Assembly: GCF_900107735.1 (NCBI RefSeq)
Contig: NZ_FNQV01000007.1
Coordinates: 62,001 to 126,000 of the forward strand
Source of the DNA: Bowdeniella nasicola
GTDB taxonomy: Bacteria; Actinomycetota; Actinomycetes; Actinomycetales; Actinomycetaceae
DNA: 64,000 bases
Direction of reading: 5' to 3'
Shown one piece after another: positions 51,498 to 59,589 of this stretch; the first letter of the stretch is position 1, and each line of letters opens with the position of its first letter. The translations under genes and the position numbers were made by a program. The notes beneath the pieces are model-generated. The model was not told the origin of the DNA and did no database searches. It saw only the letters and a program-made list of their open reading frames with translations.

Positions 51498-52799
51498 CTA
51501 CTTGCGTTGCAGGGTCGAGTTCATGGCCTCGGCCGCGGTCTTGGCCGCATCCTCGGCACTTGCCTTACCGGTCAGGACCGACTGCAGCAGCGTCGGGATG
51601 ATCTGTTCACCTTCGACTGCGCCCCAGTTCGGGGTGACGGGGACCGAGTCGCCGCCGTCCTTCATTTGGGTGGCAAAGACCTTGACGAGTTCGTCATCGC
51701 TTCCCAGGTATTCGTCGAGGAGCTTGGCGTCCCCGGGGAAGAAGTTGGACTCTTCGGCCCACTGCTGGGCGAGTTCACCGGTGGACATGAGCTTGATGAG
51801 CTCCCAGGCGAGATCCTTATTCTCGGAGTCCTCGAACATCGCGAGGTGTGAGCCTCCGACGAACGACTTGGCGATGCCGCCGTCCTTGGAGGGAATCGGG
51901 AAGGCGCCGACCTTTTCTAGGAAGTCGGGGCTTTCCTGCTTGATCGTGGCCGGCACCCAGGAACCGGAGATGATCATGCCGATCTTGCCGTCCTGGAACT
52001 GAGCGAGCGAGTCAGTTTCCTTCCACGTCGCCGCAGCCGGGGTGGAGGCACCCTTCTCGAGCGCTAGGTCCGTGTAGTACTTGATGCCTTCGATCGCCTC
52101 GGGTGAATCGAGTGCGGAGGTGAAGATGCCATCGGATTCGGTGGCCAGCTCACCGCCCGCTCCCCAGATGAAGGGGATGAACCCGTACTGCGAGCCACCC
52201 GCGATGGGGAACGGGATGACGCCGTCGAGCTCCTTCAACTTGGCGATAGCGTCATCAAGCTCGGCCCAGGAGGTCGGGGCCTTGTCGATGCCCGCCTGCT
52301 CGAAGAGTTCCTTGTTGTACAGGAAGCTGCGGATCCCCGCGTACCACGGCATGCCGTAGAGCTTGTCGTCGAGCGTTCCCGCGGTCACGAGCCCTTCGAC
52401 GAGGTCGAGGTTTTCACCCTCGACGCGTTCGGTGAGATCGGCCAGCGCCCCAAGGTCTGCGAACTCGGGGGTCCACGTTGTGCCTACCTCGGCGACATCG
52501 GGGGCAGTGCCGCCCGCGATGGAGGTGACGAATTTGTCGTGGGCGCCGGCCCACGGCTGGAGCTGGACGTTGAGGTCGGCCCCGGTCTTTTCCTTGAACT
52601 TCTCTGTCAGCTTCGTGATGTAGGCATCAGAGGAGGCGTTCGTGCCTTCCATGATCCACAGGGTCAGGGTTTTGCCTTCGCCGTCGCCCGGAGCGACGCT
52701 ACCGCCGGTATCCGAGCCACCCCCGCCCGATGAACATGCCGCTAGCGATACCGCACATAGCGCGGCAGCTGCGCCTTTGAGTATTGACCGACGCTTCAT
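51498..52799 (-). CDS. Extracellular sugar-binding lipoprotein (family 1)
   Basis: Solute-binding protein of 433 residues feeding the two permeases. ATG 52799 has GAAGGGA six bases upstream and gives a lipoprotein signal (MKRRSILKGAAAALCAVS, lipobox LAAC). The mature part starts with a Gly/Ser linker, then the family-1 fold: TLWIMEGTNASSDAYI, LQPWAGAHDKFVTSIAGG, DVAEVGTTWTPEFADLG, GMPWYAGIRSFLYNKELFEQAG. It is the first gene of the operon that continues to nagZ, anmK, murQ and rpiR. A CGAA-N5-TTCG repeat about 65 bases upstream (near 52864-52876) is a possible operator. Confidence 0.93.
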   Translation of the reverse strand: MKRRSILKGAAAALCAVSLAACSSGGGGSDTGGSVAPGDGEGKTLTLWIMEGTNASSDAYITKLTEKFKEKTGADLNVQLQPWAGAHDKFVTSIAGGTAPDVAEVGTTWTPEFADLGALADLTERVEGENLDLVEGLVTAGTLDDKLYGMPWYAGIRSFLYNKELFEQAGIDKAPTSWAELDDAIAKLKELDGVIPFPIAGGSQYGFIPFIWGAGGELATESDGIFTSALDSPEAIEGIKYYTDLALEKGASTPAAATWKETDSLAQFQDGKIGMIISGSWVPATIKQESPDFLEKVGAFPIPSKDGGIAKSFVGGSHLAMFEDSENKDLAWELIKLMSTGELAQQWAEESNFFPGDAKLLDEYLGSDDELVKVFATQMKDGGDSVPVTPNWGAVEGEQIIPTLLQSVLTGKASAEDAAKTAAEAMNSTLQRK

Positions 52800-52951
52800 G
52801 TTGTGTCCCTTCGTATGCACCATTGCCCGGAGCTTTGTCGTCGTTACCAACTGAACGAGAAAACGAATCTATTTCGATTTCCACGTCCTTGCTATCGAAC
52901 TTATCACCATTGATCACCAGCCGCTACCCCCTCGAAGCAATCGAGGTCTAG

Positions 52952-52966
52952 TGAGAATGGTTCCCA
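52952..52966. promoter_or_regulatory. TGAGAA-N3-TTCCCA palindrome in the divergent promoter region
   Basis: TGAGAATGGTTCCCA has the symmetry TGnGAA-N3-TTCnCA usual for LacI-family operators. It lies just upstream of the TAGAGT -10 (52973-52978) of the methyltransferase gene and about 150 bases from the binding-protein start. No LacI gene is in the window. Confidence 0.3.
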
Positions 52967-52984
52967 TGTGGGTAGAGTCGGTCC

Positions 52985-53713
52985 ATGAACGACGACGCTT
53001 ACACTCCCAATGCCGAGTGGTATGCCGCGCTGACCGCCGCCTGGTTGCCCGAGACCACGACAGCATTGCGCGACCTACTTCCACCGTTATCGAATAGTTG
53101 CGCGATCGACATTGCCTCCGGCATCGGCTCGCAGACCCCGACCCTGAGAGAGTTAGGCGCCGACCGCATATACGCGGTCGAGCCGTCGGCCGCCATGCGG
53201 GTGGGACTCATGACAACGGTCGCGAGCGATCCCGACCTGCTCCGGCACACCACGATCGTTCCGCTGCCCTTCCCGGCGGCACTCCCGCACCTACCGGATA
53301 CTTGGCGCGCGGCAATCATGCTTAACGCTATTGGCCACCTGAGCGACGAGGATCGGCTCGCCCTGTGGCACGCAGCCGCCGCACGACTAGAGCCCGGCGG
53401 ACGCCTCATCATTTCCGTGCAGCCACCCGAAGACGTCACCACGATCGACTGGACGGACTTCGGCACGGTGAAGGTCGGCACTCACCGCCTGCACACTCGC
53501 GGCCGAGCCGATCCGCTCGATCACCAGCACGTCGAGTGGACCATAGAATGGACCCTGCTCGATGCGGACAGCGAGCCACTTGAGACGCGGCGCGCTCACC
53601 ACGCCTGGCGCGTCGTCACGCAAGCAGAACTGAGGCGCGAAGCTATCGCAGCAGGACTACAGCCCGTCGAGCACACCTCGGCCCCTTCTTATCTTGCCTT
53701 CGAGCGGCCATAG
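52985..53713 (+). CDS. Class I SAM-dependent methyltransferase
   Basis: Rossmann-fold methyltransferase of 242 residues. Motif I is CAIDIASGIGSQTPTLRELGA; later IYAVEPSAAM (acidic residue binding the ribose), MLNAIGHLSDEDRLALWHAAAARLEPGG and LIISVQPPED. The substrate is unknown. ATG 52985 has TAGAGT six bases upstream (leaderless). It diverges from the amino-sugar operon and is not obviously part of it. Confidence 0.88.
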   Translation: MNDDAYTPNAEWYAALTAAWLPETTTALRDLLPPLSNSCAIDIASGIGSQTPTLRELGADRIYAVEPSAAMRVGLMTTVASDPDLLRHTTIVPLPFPAALPHLPDTWRAAIMLNAIGHLSDEDRLALWHAAAARLEPGGRLIISVQPPEDVTTIDWTDFGTVKVGTHRLHTRGRADPLDHQHVEWTIEWTLLDADSEPLETRRAHHAWRVVTQAELRREAIAAGLQPVEHTSAPSYLAFERP

Positions 53714-53863
53714 TTCTTCGAACACGGCATGCTGGTAATCCACCGGCCTATCCCGCATCGCAGTCGCGAGGTGGCGCAGGGCAGCTCCCAATGTAGAGTC
53801 ATGAGCATAGACACCACCGCGATCCGGCCAACTATCGAGGCAAATGATTGAAGGGGTGCCGCC

Positions 53864-54775
53864 ATGAAACACAAAGCCGTGTTGGCCGCAGTTGCGGTCC
53901 TCCTCCTCACCGGATGTAGCCAAGGATCCACTGCCGACGAGCCACCATACGCCTCGCCGAACACCACCACCCCAGCGCCGCCAAGCCCGGAGTCCGAGGC
54001 AGGTTCGAAGCTGATCGTCGATGGCGAAGAACAGCAAGTCGCCTCGCTAAAGTGCGCGACGCAGAACGGAAAGACGTCACTAGCGGTACACGCCTCGGGC
54101 CCGAACGCGCAGAGTTTGGTCGTGGCACTTCAGGACGAGGCTGTGGACTCCGTGATCTTCGCGGACAACGATGGCACCACCTACACGTGAGGAGACGCCT
54201 ACTTCGGCTCCGATCCGAAACTCAGCGTTGCGGGTAACCGTTGGACAATAGATTTCGACGTACGAGAACTGTCCACCGATCCTTCCGCTGAGCTGAAGAC
54301 CGTTACAGGGCAAGCGGAAATCGACTGCTCAGTGCCCGATGCGCAAGACTCCAATGAACCGTACGAATCCGTAGCAGACGGCGAGTTCGGCCCGGAAGAC
54401 AAGCGCAAGGCTCAACTCGCGCCGCTGGATGACCTCTTTGCCAAGGGTAAAACCACCGTGATTCTCGATGGTCAGGAGCAAACCGTGCAGAGCGCGGAGT
54501 GCACTCCAGGAATGACCGCGAAAAACAATGTCATGATCACCTTCGAGCACGAGGGAAGCTCGGCCAACCTCATCTGGGAATTCACGGACCCCGAGGTGCC
54601 GGTGATTACGGAAGTGTCTAACTACGGCACCGGGATGTCCCTCGGCTACCGGACACAGCGCACCTCCTACCCTCACACCGGGGCTAAGGACAACGCCTAC
54701 GCAATGAAGGGGACGCTGTACTCCGAGGACCTCTCGACGACCGGCGAGGTCGAAGCCCTCGTTATCTGTGAATAG
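53864..54775 (+). pseudogene. Two-domain LpqH-like lipoprotein interrupted by in-frame TGA
   Basis: ATG 53864 (GGGG nearby) begins a lipoprotein signal with lipobox LTGC and a Pro/Ser/Thr linker. Domain 1 begins KLIVDGEEQQVASLKC and is cut by TGA at 54188-54190 after GTTYT; translation in the same frame then continues GDAYFGSDPKLSV and completes the domain (AEIDC). Domain 2 (KTTVILDGQEQTVQSAECT to VEALVICE) repeats the same plan: variable-glycine strand, early Cys, late Cys. Both resemble the mycobacterial 19-kDa LpqH antigen fold. The downstream part has no ribosome site or plausible start. A nonsense mutation, sequencing error or read-through are all possible. The first 108 residues could still be secreted as a truncated domain. 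Confidence 0.75.
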
Positions 54776-55898
54776 GCGGATACGGTACGGCGCCCCGACC
54801 CGGGAGGATGGGTCGGGGCGCCTCCTGCTGACGCTCGCCTTCCTCGCAACCGGCCTCCTCATCGCGGACGCCGCGATCGCGGCGGGCGACACGATCGATC
54901 TCGACGAGCTGCAAAATCACCCGGCCGTCGTCACCGCGATGCTCACGGCGCTTGTGATCGCGCTGCTCGCGATCCCCATCGGGCTCGGCTATGCGCGGCT
55001 GCAGCGGCGCTTTAGCCAGCGGGCGCGGCTCATCGCGGGCGTGACGATCATCGTCATCTGGATCGTCGGGCTCTCGGTTGCTTCGAGCATTATCGACACG
55101 ACGATCGGGCTGCGGCTCGGGCTGCTGGAGCGGCTCGGATTGTTGATCGTCGCGGCAACGCTCAGCTTCATCGAACTCGACCGGATCCTCACCTGGGCGG
55201 GCCGGCGCGCGCTGCGCGAGATCGCCGCGGCGATCCCCGCCGTCGCCCGGATCCTGCCGCTTCTGCTGCTGACCGTCCTACTCGTGTTCTTCACGAACGA
55301 GTTGTGGCAGCTCGCGGCGGCGATGAGCAAGGGCCAAATGTGGGCGCTCGGCACCTTCCTCGTCATCATGATCGTCGTCATCATCGTGCCCGCGATCATC
55401 GACATGCTCGACGATGAGGACACCGAGGACGATCACGGGCCGATCCTGTCCGACACGCCATTTTGCGATGTCAGCCCGTCGCGCTCGAGGTTTTCCGTTG
55501 GCGAGTGGATCAACCTCGTGGCCGTCTCGGCCGCGGTGCAGCTCGTGCAGGTCGCGCTGTTCATCGTCGCGACGTTCGCGATCTTCGCGCTTTTCGGGTG
55601 GATCGCGCTCACACCGAAGCTCATCCAGACGTGGACGGGCGCTAAGCCCGAGGCGCTGCACTGGCTTGGCGTGAACCTGCCGATGGATGCGTCGATGTTC
55701 CGCGTGTGCCTCATCCTGGCGCTTTTTTTCGGGATTTCGTTTGCGGCCTCGACGCTGTCCGACAGCCTGTACCGCTCGCTATTCCTCGGGCGGATCGCCG
55801 AGGAGATGCGGCGCAATATCGCGGCGCGCCACCGCTACCGCAGCACGCTGCGCTCCTGTGGCAAGCTGCCGCACCGCTGGCACGACCTCATGACGTAG
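54768..55898 (+). CDS. Polytopic membrane protein of unknown function
   Basis: Protein of 376 residues from GTG 54768, which overlaps the previous stop by 8 bases. About seven hydrophobic segments: LLLTLAFLATGLLIADAAIA, VVTAMLTALVIALLAIPIG, LIAGVTIIVIWIVGLSVASS, then near 125, 165, 210 and 270-345. An acidic DDEDTEDD loop sits near 220. The region between start and first helix is encoded by the hairpin at 54789-54822, which is identical to the terminator of RNA copy C. I do not recognise a family. Its 3' end overlaps the convergent oxidase gene by 11 bases. Confidence 0.7.
   Translation: MNRRIRYGAPTREDGSGRLLLTLAFLATGLLIADAAIAAGDTIDLDELQNHPAVVTAMLTALVIALLAIPIGLGYARLQRRFSQRARLIAGVTIIVIWIVGLSVASSIIDTTIGLRLGLLERLGLLIVAATLSFIELDRILTWAGRRALREIAAAIPAVARILPLLLLTVLLVFFTNELWQLAAAMSKGQMWALGTFLVIMIVVIIVPAIIDMLDDEDTEDDHGPILSDTPFCDVSPSRSRFSVGEWINLVAVSAAVQLVQVALFIVATFAIFALFGWIALTPKLIQTWTGAKPEALHWLGVNLPMDASMFRVCLILALFFGISFAASTLSDSLYRSLFLGRIAEEMRRNIAARHRYRSTLRSCGKLPHRWHDLMT
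54789..54822. terminator. Hairpin identical to the terminator of RNA copy C
   Basis: GGCGCCCCGACCC (54789-54801) pairs with GGGTCGGGGCGCC (54810-54822). With flanks, 54788-54823 matches 44041-44076 base for base, loop included (36 bases). It follows the broken lipoprotein gene by 13 bases and could end its transcript, but it also lies inside the first codons of the membrane-protein frame. No other part of the RNA element is present. Confidence 0.7.
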
Positions 55899-58644
55899 AG
55901 GCGCGGCGCACGGCGTCGGCCAGCAGCTGGACGATCCCCTCATAGGTGCGGCCCGTCGCGCGCGTCATCGCGAGTTCGCACGTGCGATTGGCGGAGGCGT
56001 GGGCGGACGCATCGAGGGCGTTGACCTCCGCGGCCTCTCGCGCGGTTGCCGAGGCCGCGAGTTCGGGATGCAGCAGGCCGCGATCGCCCGCCATGCCGCA
56101 ACACTGCGCCGATGCCGGAACGTGGACCTCGCGCGCGAGGGCGCGGCCGACCTCCGCGAGCGCCGCCGAACTACCAAGCCGCGTCGTCGAACACGTCGGG
56201 TGGATCGTGAGCGAGGCGAGCTCCGGGGCCGCGAGGTCGAGCGCGGGGAGCACGTGTTCGGCGAGGAACGTCGGCGCGTCGATGACGCGAAGGCCCTGCC
56301 CGGCAAGGAGCTTCGTGAGGCCCTCGGTGCAGGAGGAGGCGTCGCAGACGATGGGCAGTTCGCCGTGCTGGCTCGCGGCGCGGACCATGGCGACGACGCG
56401 CTCGCGCATGAGCTCGTAGCCGGCGCTCATCCCCTTGGACGACCAGGGCGTGCCGCAGCAGGCGGCGTCGATGCCCGGCGGCACGAGTAGGCCGATGCCG
56501 GTGCGCTCGCAGATGAGCTCAAGGTCCTCCTGCAGCGAGGTCGCGCCGCCCGAGTCGAACAGCGCGCCGAGGCACGAGGGCAGGTAGACCGCCGCGGCGT
56601 GCGCCGGGGCGGGGCGGCGCCGGCGCTTGCCGCCGCGCGGCAGGACGTCGTCCCACAGCGGAACGCGTTCGGCGCCGAGGACTGCCCGGCCGAGGCGCGT
56701 CGCGCCACGTAGCAGCGGCGAGGGCAGGTGGGATGCCGCGGTGAGGGCGAGCGCGCCCGCGGCGGTCACGCCCGACCAATAGCGCGCGGCCAGGCGCCAG
56801 AGCGTGGCCCAGGCGCCGGCGTCCTCGGCGCGCAGCTCGCGCACGAGGTCCCCGGTGTTGATCGCCATCGGGCAGGCGGTCTCGCACATGCCGTCGACGG
56901 CGCAGGTTTGCACGCCCTGGTAGTCGTAGTCGGCCTGCAGCTGCGCGGCCAGCTGCCTGTCGCCGGCGCGCCGGGCTCGCTCGATCTCGCGCATGATGAC
57001 GATGCGGGTGCGGGGCGTGAGCGTGAGGTCCTGCGAGGGGCAGCGCGGCTCGCAGTAGCCGCATTCGACGCAAGCATCGATCACGTCGCGCACGTCGATG
57101 GGGGCCTTGAAGTCGGTGAGGTGGGCGTCCTCGCGCTCGGGCAGGATGACGCCCGGGTTGAGCAGGCCCTGCGGGTCGATCGCGTCTTTCAGCTCGCGCA
57201 TCATCGCGACGAGCTCCGCGCCGTACTGGCGGGTGAGGAACGGCGCCATGGCGCGGCCCGTGCCGTGTTCGGCCTTGAGGTTACCGCCGTGGCGCAGCAC
57301 GAGGTCGACCATGTCCTCGCTGAAGGCGGCCAGGCGCTCGCGCGCTGCGGTGCGCGTGAAGTCGTCGGTGATCATGAAGTGGAGGTTGCCGTCCTTGGCG
57401 TGGCCGAAGATGACGGCGTCGTCGTAGCCGTAGCGATCAAACAGGCCGCTGAGTTCGCGGCAGGTGGTCGCGAGCGCCGCGACGGGCACGACGATGTCCT
57501 CCAGCAGCGCCGTCGTCCCGGCGCTGCGCGAGCCCGCGCAGGCGGCGTACAGGCCCTTGCGTACCGTCCACAGCAGGGTGCATTCGGCGTCATCGCTCGT
57601 AAAGTCCGCCGCCACGCCGAGCGGGGTGAGGGCCGCGCGCGCGGCGGCGACGTTGGCATCGAGGTCTGCCTCGTCGCGGCCGCGGCATTCCAGCAGCAGC
57701 GCGCACTGGTCCGTGACCTCGAGCCCGGCGATCGCGCCCGGGACGTCCTCGAAGCGCTGGGCGACGGCAAGGGAGCGGGCGTCCATGAGTTCGGCGGTGT
57801 GCACCCCTGCCTCGCGCAGCCCCGGGATCGCACGGACGGCGTCATCGAGGCTGGCAAAGACGACGAGGGCGACGGCGCGGCGCGGCAGGATTTCGACGGT
57901 GCGCATCGTGACGTCGGCGACGAAGCCGAGGGTGCCCTCGGAGCCGATGAGCAGGTGGGTGAGGATGTCGATCGGGCGCTCGAAATCGAGGAAGGAGTTC
58001 AGGCCGTAGCCCATGGTGTTTTTCATCGCGAACTGGCGGGCGATGAGGCTCGCCGCGGCCGGATCGCCGCGCAGCCGGTCGCGGAGGTCGAGCAGCGTGC
58101 GGTAGATGTGCGGCTCGGCGGCGGCGAGCACGTCGTCTCCATCCGCCTCGCGGGTATCGATGACGGTGCCCGAGGGCAGGACGAACGTCATCGCCTCGAC
58201 CAGCTGGTAGGCGTTGTGGCGCACCCCGCAGGCCATGCCGGAGGAGTTGTTCGCGATGACGCCGCCGAGGGTCGCGGCGATCTCGCTGGCCGGATCGGGC
58301 CCGAGCGCCCGGGAGCGCGTGGCGAGCACCGTGTTGAGGTGGCGGATGGTGAGGCCGCCCTGCGCCCAGACGCGCTCGCCGCCATCGAGGACGCGCATCG
58401 CGCGAAAGCCCTGGCGCACGTCCACGAGGATGCCCTCGCCCACCCCCTGGCCGGACAGGCTCGTCCCGCCGGCGCGGAACGTCACCGGCAGGCCGCGCTC
58501 GGCCCCGCCGCGCATCGCCGCCGCGACGTCGGCGACGCTCCGTGCGACCCACACCTCGCGCGGGTAGAGCAGGTAGTGCGAGGCGTCGTGGGCGAAGGCC
58601 CGCCGGTGGATCTCGCGGGTGAGGATGGTGGGGGCGTTAGGCAT
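55888..58644 (-). CDS. Fused FAD-binding and 4Fe-4S oxidoreductase, D-lactate dehydrogenase type
   Basis: Protein of 918 residues combining a GlcD/Dld-like flavoprotein with a GlcF-like iron-sulfur part. FAD-binding-4 domain near 30-240 (FRAGGTSLSGQGVGEGILV, GPDPASEIAATLGGVIANNS), FAD-oxidase C domain to about 520 (FGHAKDGNLHFMI, KAEHGTGRAMAP), two 4Fe-4S motifs (CVECGYCEPRCP and CAVDGMCETACP), and two CCG domains (CCGTPWSSKG, CCGMAGD). Enzymes of this layout oxidise D-lactate or other D-2-hydroxy acids and pass electrons to quinones. Its position at the end of the NamZ/NagZ/RpiR operon and beside murQ, which releases D-lactate, favours D-lactate. ATG 58644 overlaps the regulator stop by 8 bases. 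Confidence 0.9.
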   Translation of the reverse strand: MPNAPTILTREIHRRAFAHDASHYLLYPREVWVARSVADVAAAMRGGAERGLPVTFRAGGTSLSGQGVGEGILVDVRQGFRAMRVLDGGERVWAQGGLTIRHLNTVLATRSRALGPDPASEIAATLGGVIANNSSGMACGVRHNAYQLVEAMTFVLPSGTVIDTREADGDDVLAAAEPHIYRTLLDLRDRLRGDPAAASLIARQFAMKNTMGYGLNSFLDFERPIDILTHLLIGSEGTLGFVADVTMRTVEILPRRAVALVVFASLDDAVRAIPGLREAGVHTAELMDARSLAVAQRFEDVPGAIAGLEVTDQCALLLECRGRDEADLDANVAAARAALTPLGVAADFTSDDAECTLLWTVRKGLYAACAGSRSAGTTALLEDIVVPVAALATTCRELSGLFDRYGYDDAVIFGHAKDGNLHFMITDDFTRTAARERLAAFSEDMVDLVLRHGGNLKAEHGTGRAMAPFLTRQYGAELVAMMRELKDAIDPQGLLNPGVILPEREDAHLTDFKAPIDVRDVIDACVECGYCEPRCPSQDLTLTPRTRIVIMREIERARRAGDRQLAAQLQADYDYQGVQTCAVDGMCETACPMAINTGDLVRELRAEDAGAWATLWRLAARYWSGVTAAGALALTAASHLPSPLLRGATRLGRAVLGAERVPLWDDVLPRGGKRRRRPAPAHAAAVYLPSCLGALFDSGGATSLQEDLELICERTGIGLLVPPGIDAACCGTPWSSKGMSAGYELMRERVVAMVRAASQHGELPIVCDASSCTEGLTKLLAGQGLRVIDAPTFLAEHVLPALDLAAPELASLTIHPTCSTTRLGSSAALAEVGRALAREVHVPASAQCCGMAGDRGLLHPELAASATAREAAEVNALDASAHASANRTCELAMTRATGRTYEGIVQLLADAVRRASTS

Positions 58645-59551
58645 GTTTTCCGTTCAGCCGCCGCGTCGCGACGGCCTTTCGTGTCGTATCGAGCGCCGGC
58701 ACGCTCGTTTCCAGGGTTTGCTGGGCGACGCCGACGAACAGGCAGTCGACGACGGTCAGCTGGGCGAGGCGGCTGCCCGTCGCGGCCGCCCGGAACGTGG
58801 TTTCCATCGCCGCGGTCGTCAGCACGAGATCGGCGAGACCGGCCAGGCGCGAGCGCGGCGCGTTCGTGATCGCGATCGTCGTGGCGCCGCGTTCCTTCGC
58901 GGTGCGCAGCGTCTCGTAGGTGTCCGTCGTCGCCCCCGAATGCGAGATCGCGATCGCCACGCAGCTCGGATCGAGGAGCGCGGCGGAGACGAGCGCCTGG
59001 TGCGGGTCGATGTGGGCGAAGGAGATGAGGCCGATGCGGTGGAGTTTTTGCTGCAGGTCCAGGGCGACGACGCCGGAGGCGCCGACGCCGAAGATATCGC
59101 AGCGGCTCGCGCCGACGATGTGATCGACGGCGGCGGCGAGCGCATCGAGGTCCAGCGAGCGGGCCGTGTCCTTGACCGAGCGGGCGTCGGCGTAGGCGAT
59201 CTTTTCCACGACCGTCAGCAGTGTGTCGTCGGCGGAGATGTCCGTCGAGCCCTCGAACTCATCGGCCGCGCCGCTGCGCGCACCAAGTTCCAGCGCGAGC
59301 CCGAGCCGCAGCTGGGCATAGCCCTCGATACCGATCTCGCGGCAAAACCGCACGACCGTCGTTTCGGAGACGTCGGTCGCGTCGGCGAGCACGGAGATCG
59401 TCATCGCGGCGGCTTCGCGCGGATGATCGACGATGAACTGGCCGACGCGGGCCATGGCAGGCTGCAGTTCGGACAGGTGGCCGCGGATGCGCGTGGTGAG
59501 GGCGAGCTTCGGGTCGCCAAGGGCGCTCGCTGAGCTGAGTTCACGTTCCAT
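58637..59551 (-). CDS. MurR/RpiR-family regulator 2
   Basis: Regulator of 304 residues: N-terminal HTH_6 (MARVGQFIVDHPREAAAMTI, then SETTVVRFCREIG) and C-terminal SIS domain (CDIFGVGASGVVALDLQQKL, VAIAISHSGATTDTYETL). ATG 59551 has AAAGGA eight bases upstream; an alternative ATG at 59593 overlaps the namZ stop (ATGA) but lacks a ribosome site. It is clearly paralogous to regulator 1 (shared SIS motifs, GSRLAQLTVVDCLF near the C terminus). It lies mid-operon between namZ and the D-lactate-dehydrogenase-type gene. Confidence 0.92.
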   Translation of the reverse strand: MERELSSASALGDPKLALTTRIRGHLSELQPAMARVGQFIVDHPREAAAMTISVLADATDVSETTVVRFCREIGIEGYAQLRLGLALELGARSGAADEFEGSTDISADDTLLTVVEKIAYADARSVKDTARSLDLDALAAAVDHIVGASRCDIFGVGASGVVALDLQQKLHRIGLISFAHIDPHQALVSAALLDPSCVAIAISHSGATTDTYETLRTAKERGATTIAITNAPRSRLAGLADLVLTTAAMETTFRAAATGSRLAQLTVVDCLFVGVAQQTLETSVPALDTTRKAVATRRLNGKHA

Positions 59552-59589
59552 GCCTCTATCCTTTCCCATCGAGGACGAATTGGTGGGCC

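Noticed and set aside
53714-53863. Minus-strand coding-like stretch (ALRHLATAMRDRP, DYQHAVFEELWPL) between the methyltransferase and lipoprotein genes
   Set aside because: It looks protein-like, but it has no ribosome site, runs antisense into both flanking genes and has no recognisable family. It could be a gene remnant; not enough to annotate.
54188-54190. Selenocysteine at the in-frame TGA of the lipoprotein gene
   Set aside because: No selenocysteine insertion hairpin was seen after the TGA, the residue is not at a redox motif, and no selenocysteine machinery is in the window.
56728-58869. Plus-strand open frame of 713 codons opposite the FAD/Fe-S enzyme
   Set aside because: It is antisense to a protein with clear FAD and 4Fe-4S motifs, and its translation is Arg/Asp/Val/His low complexity without domains.
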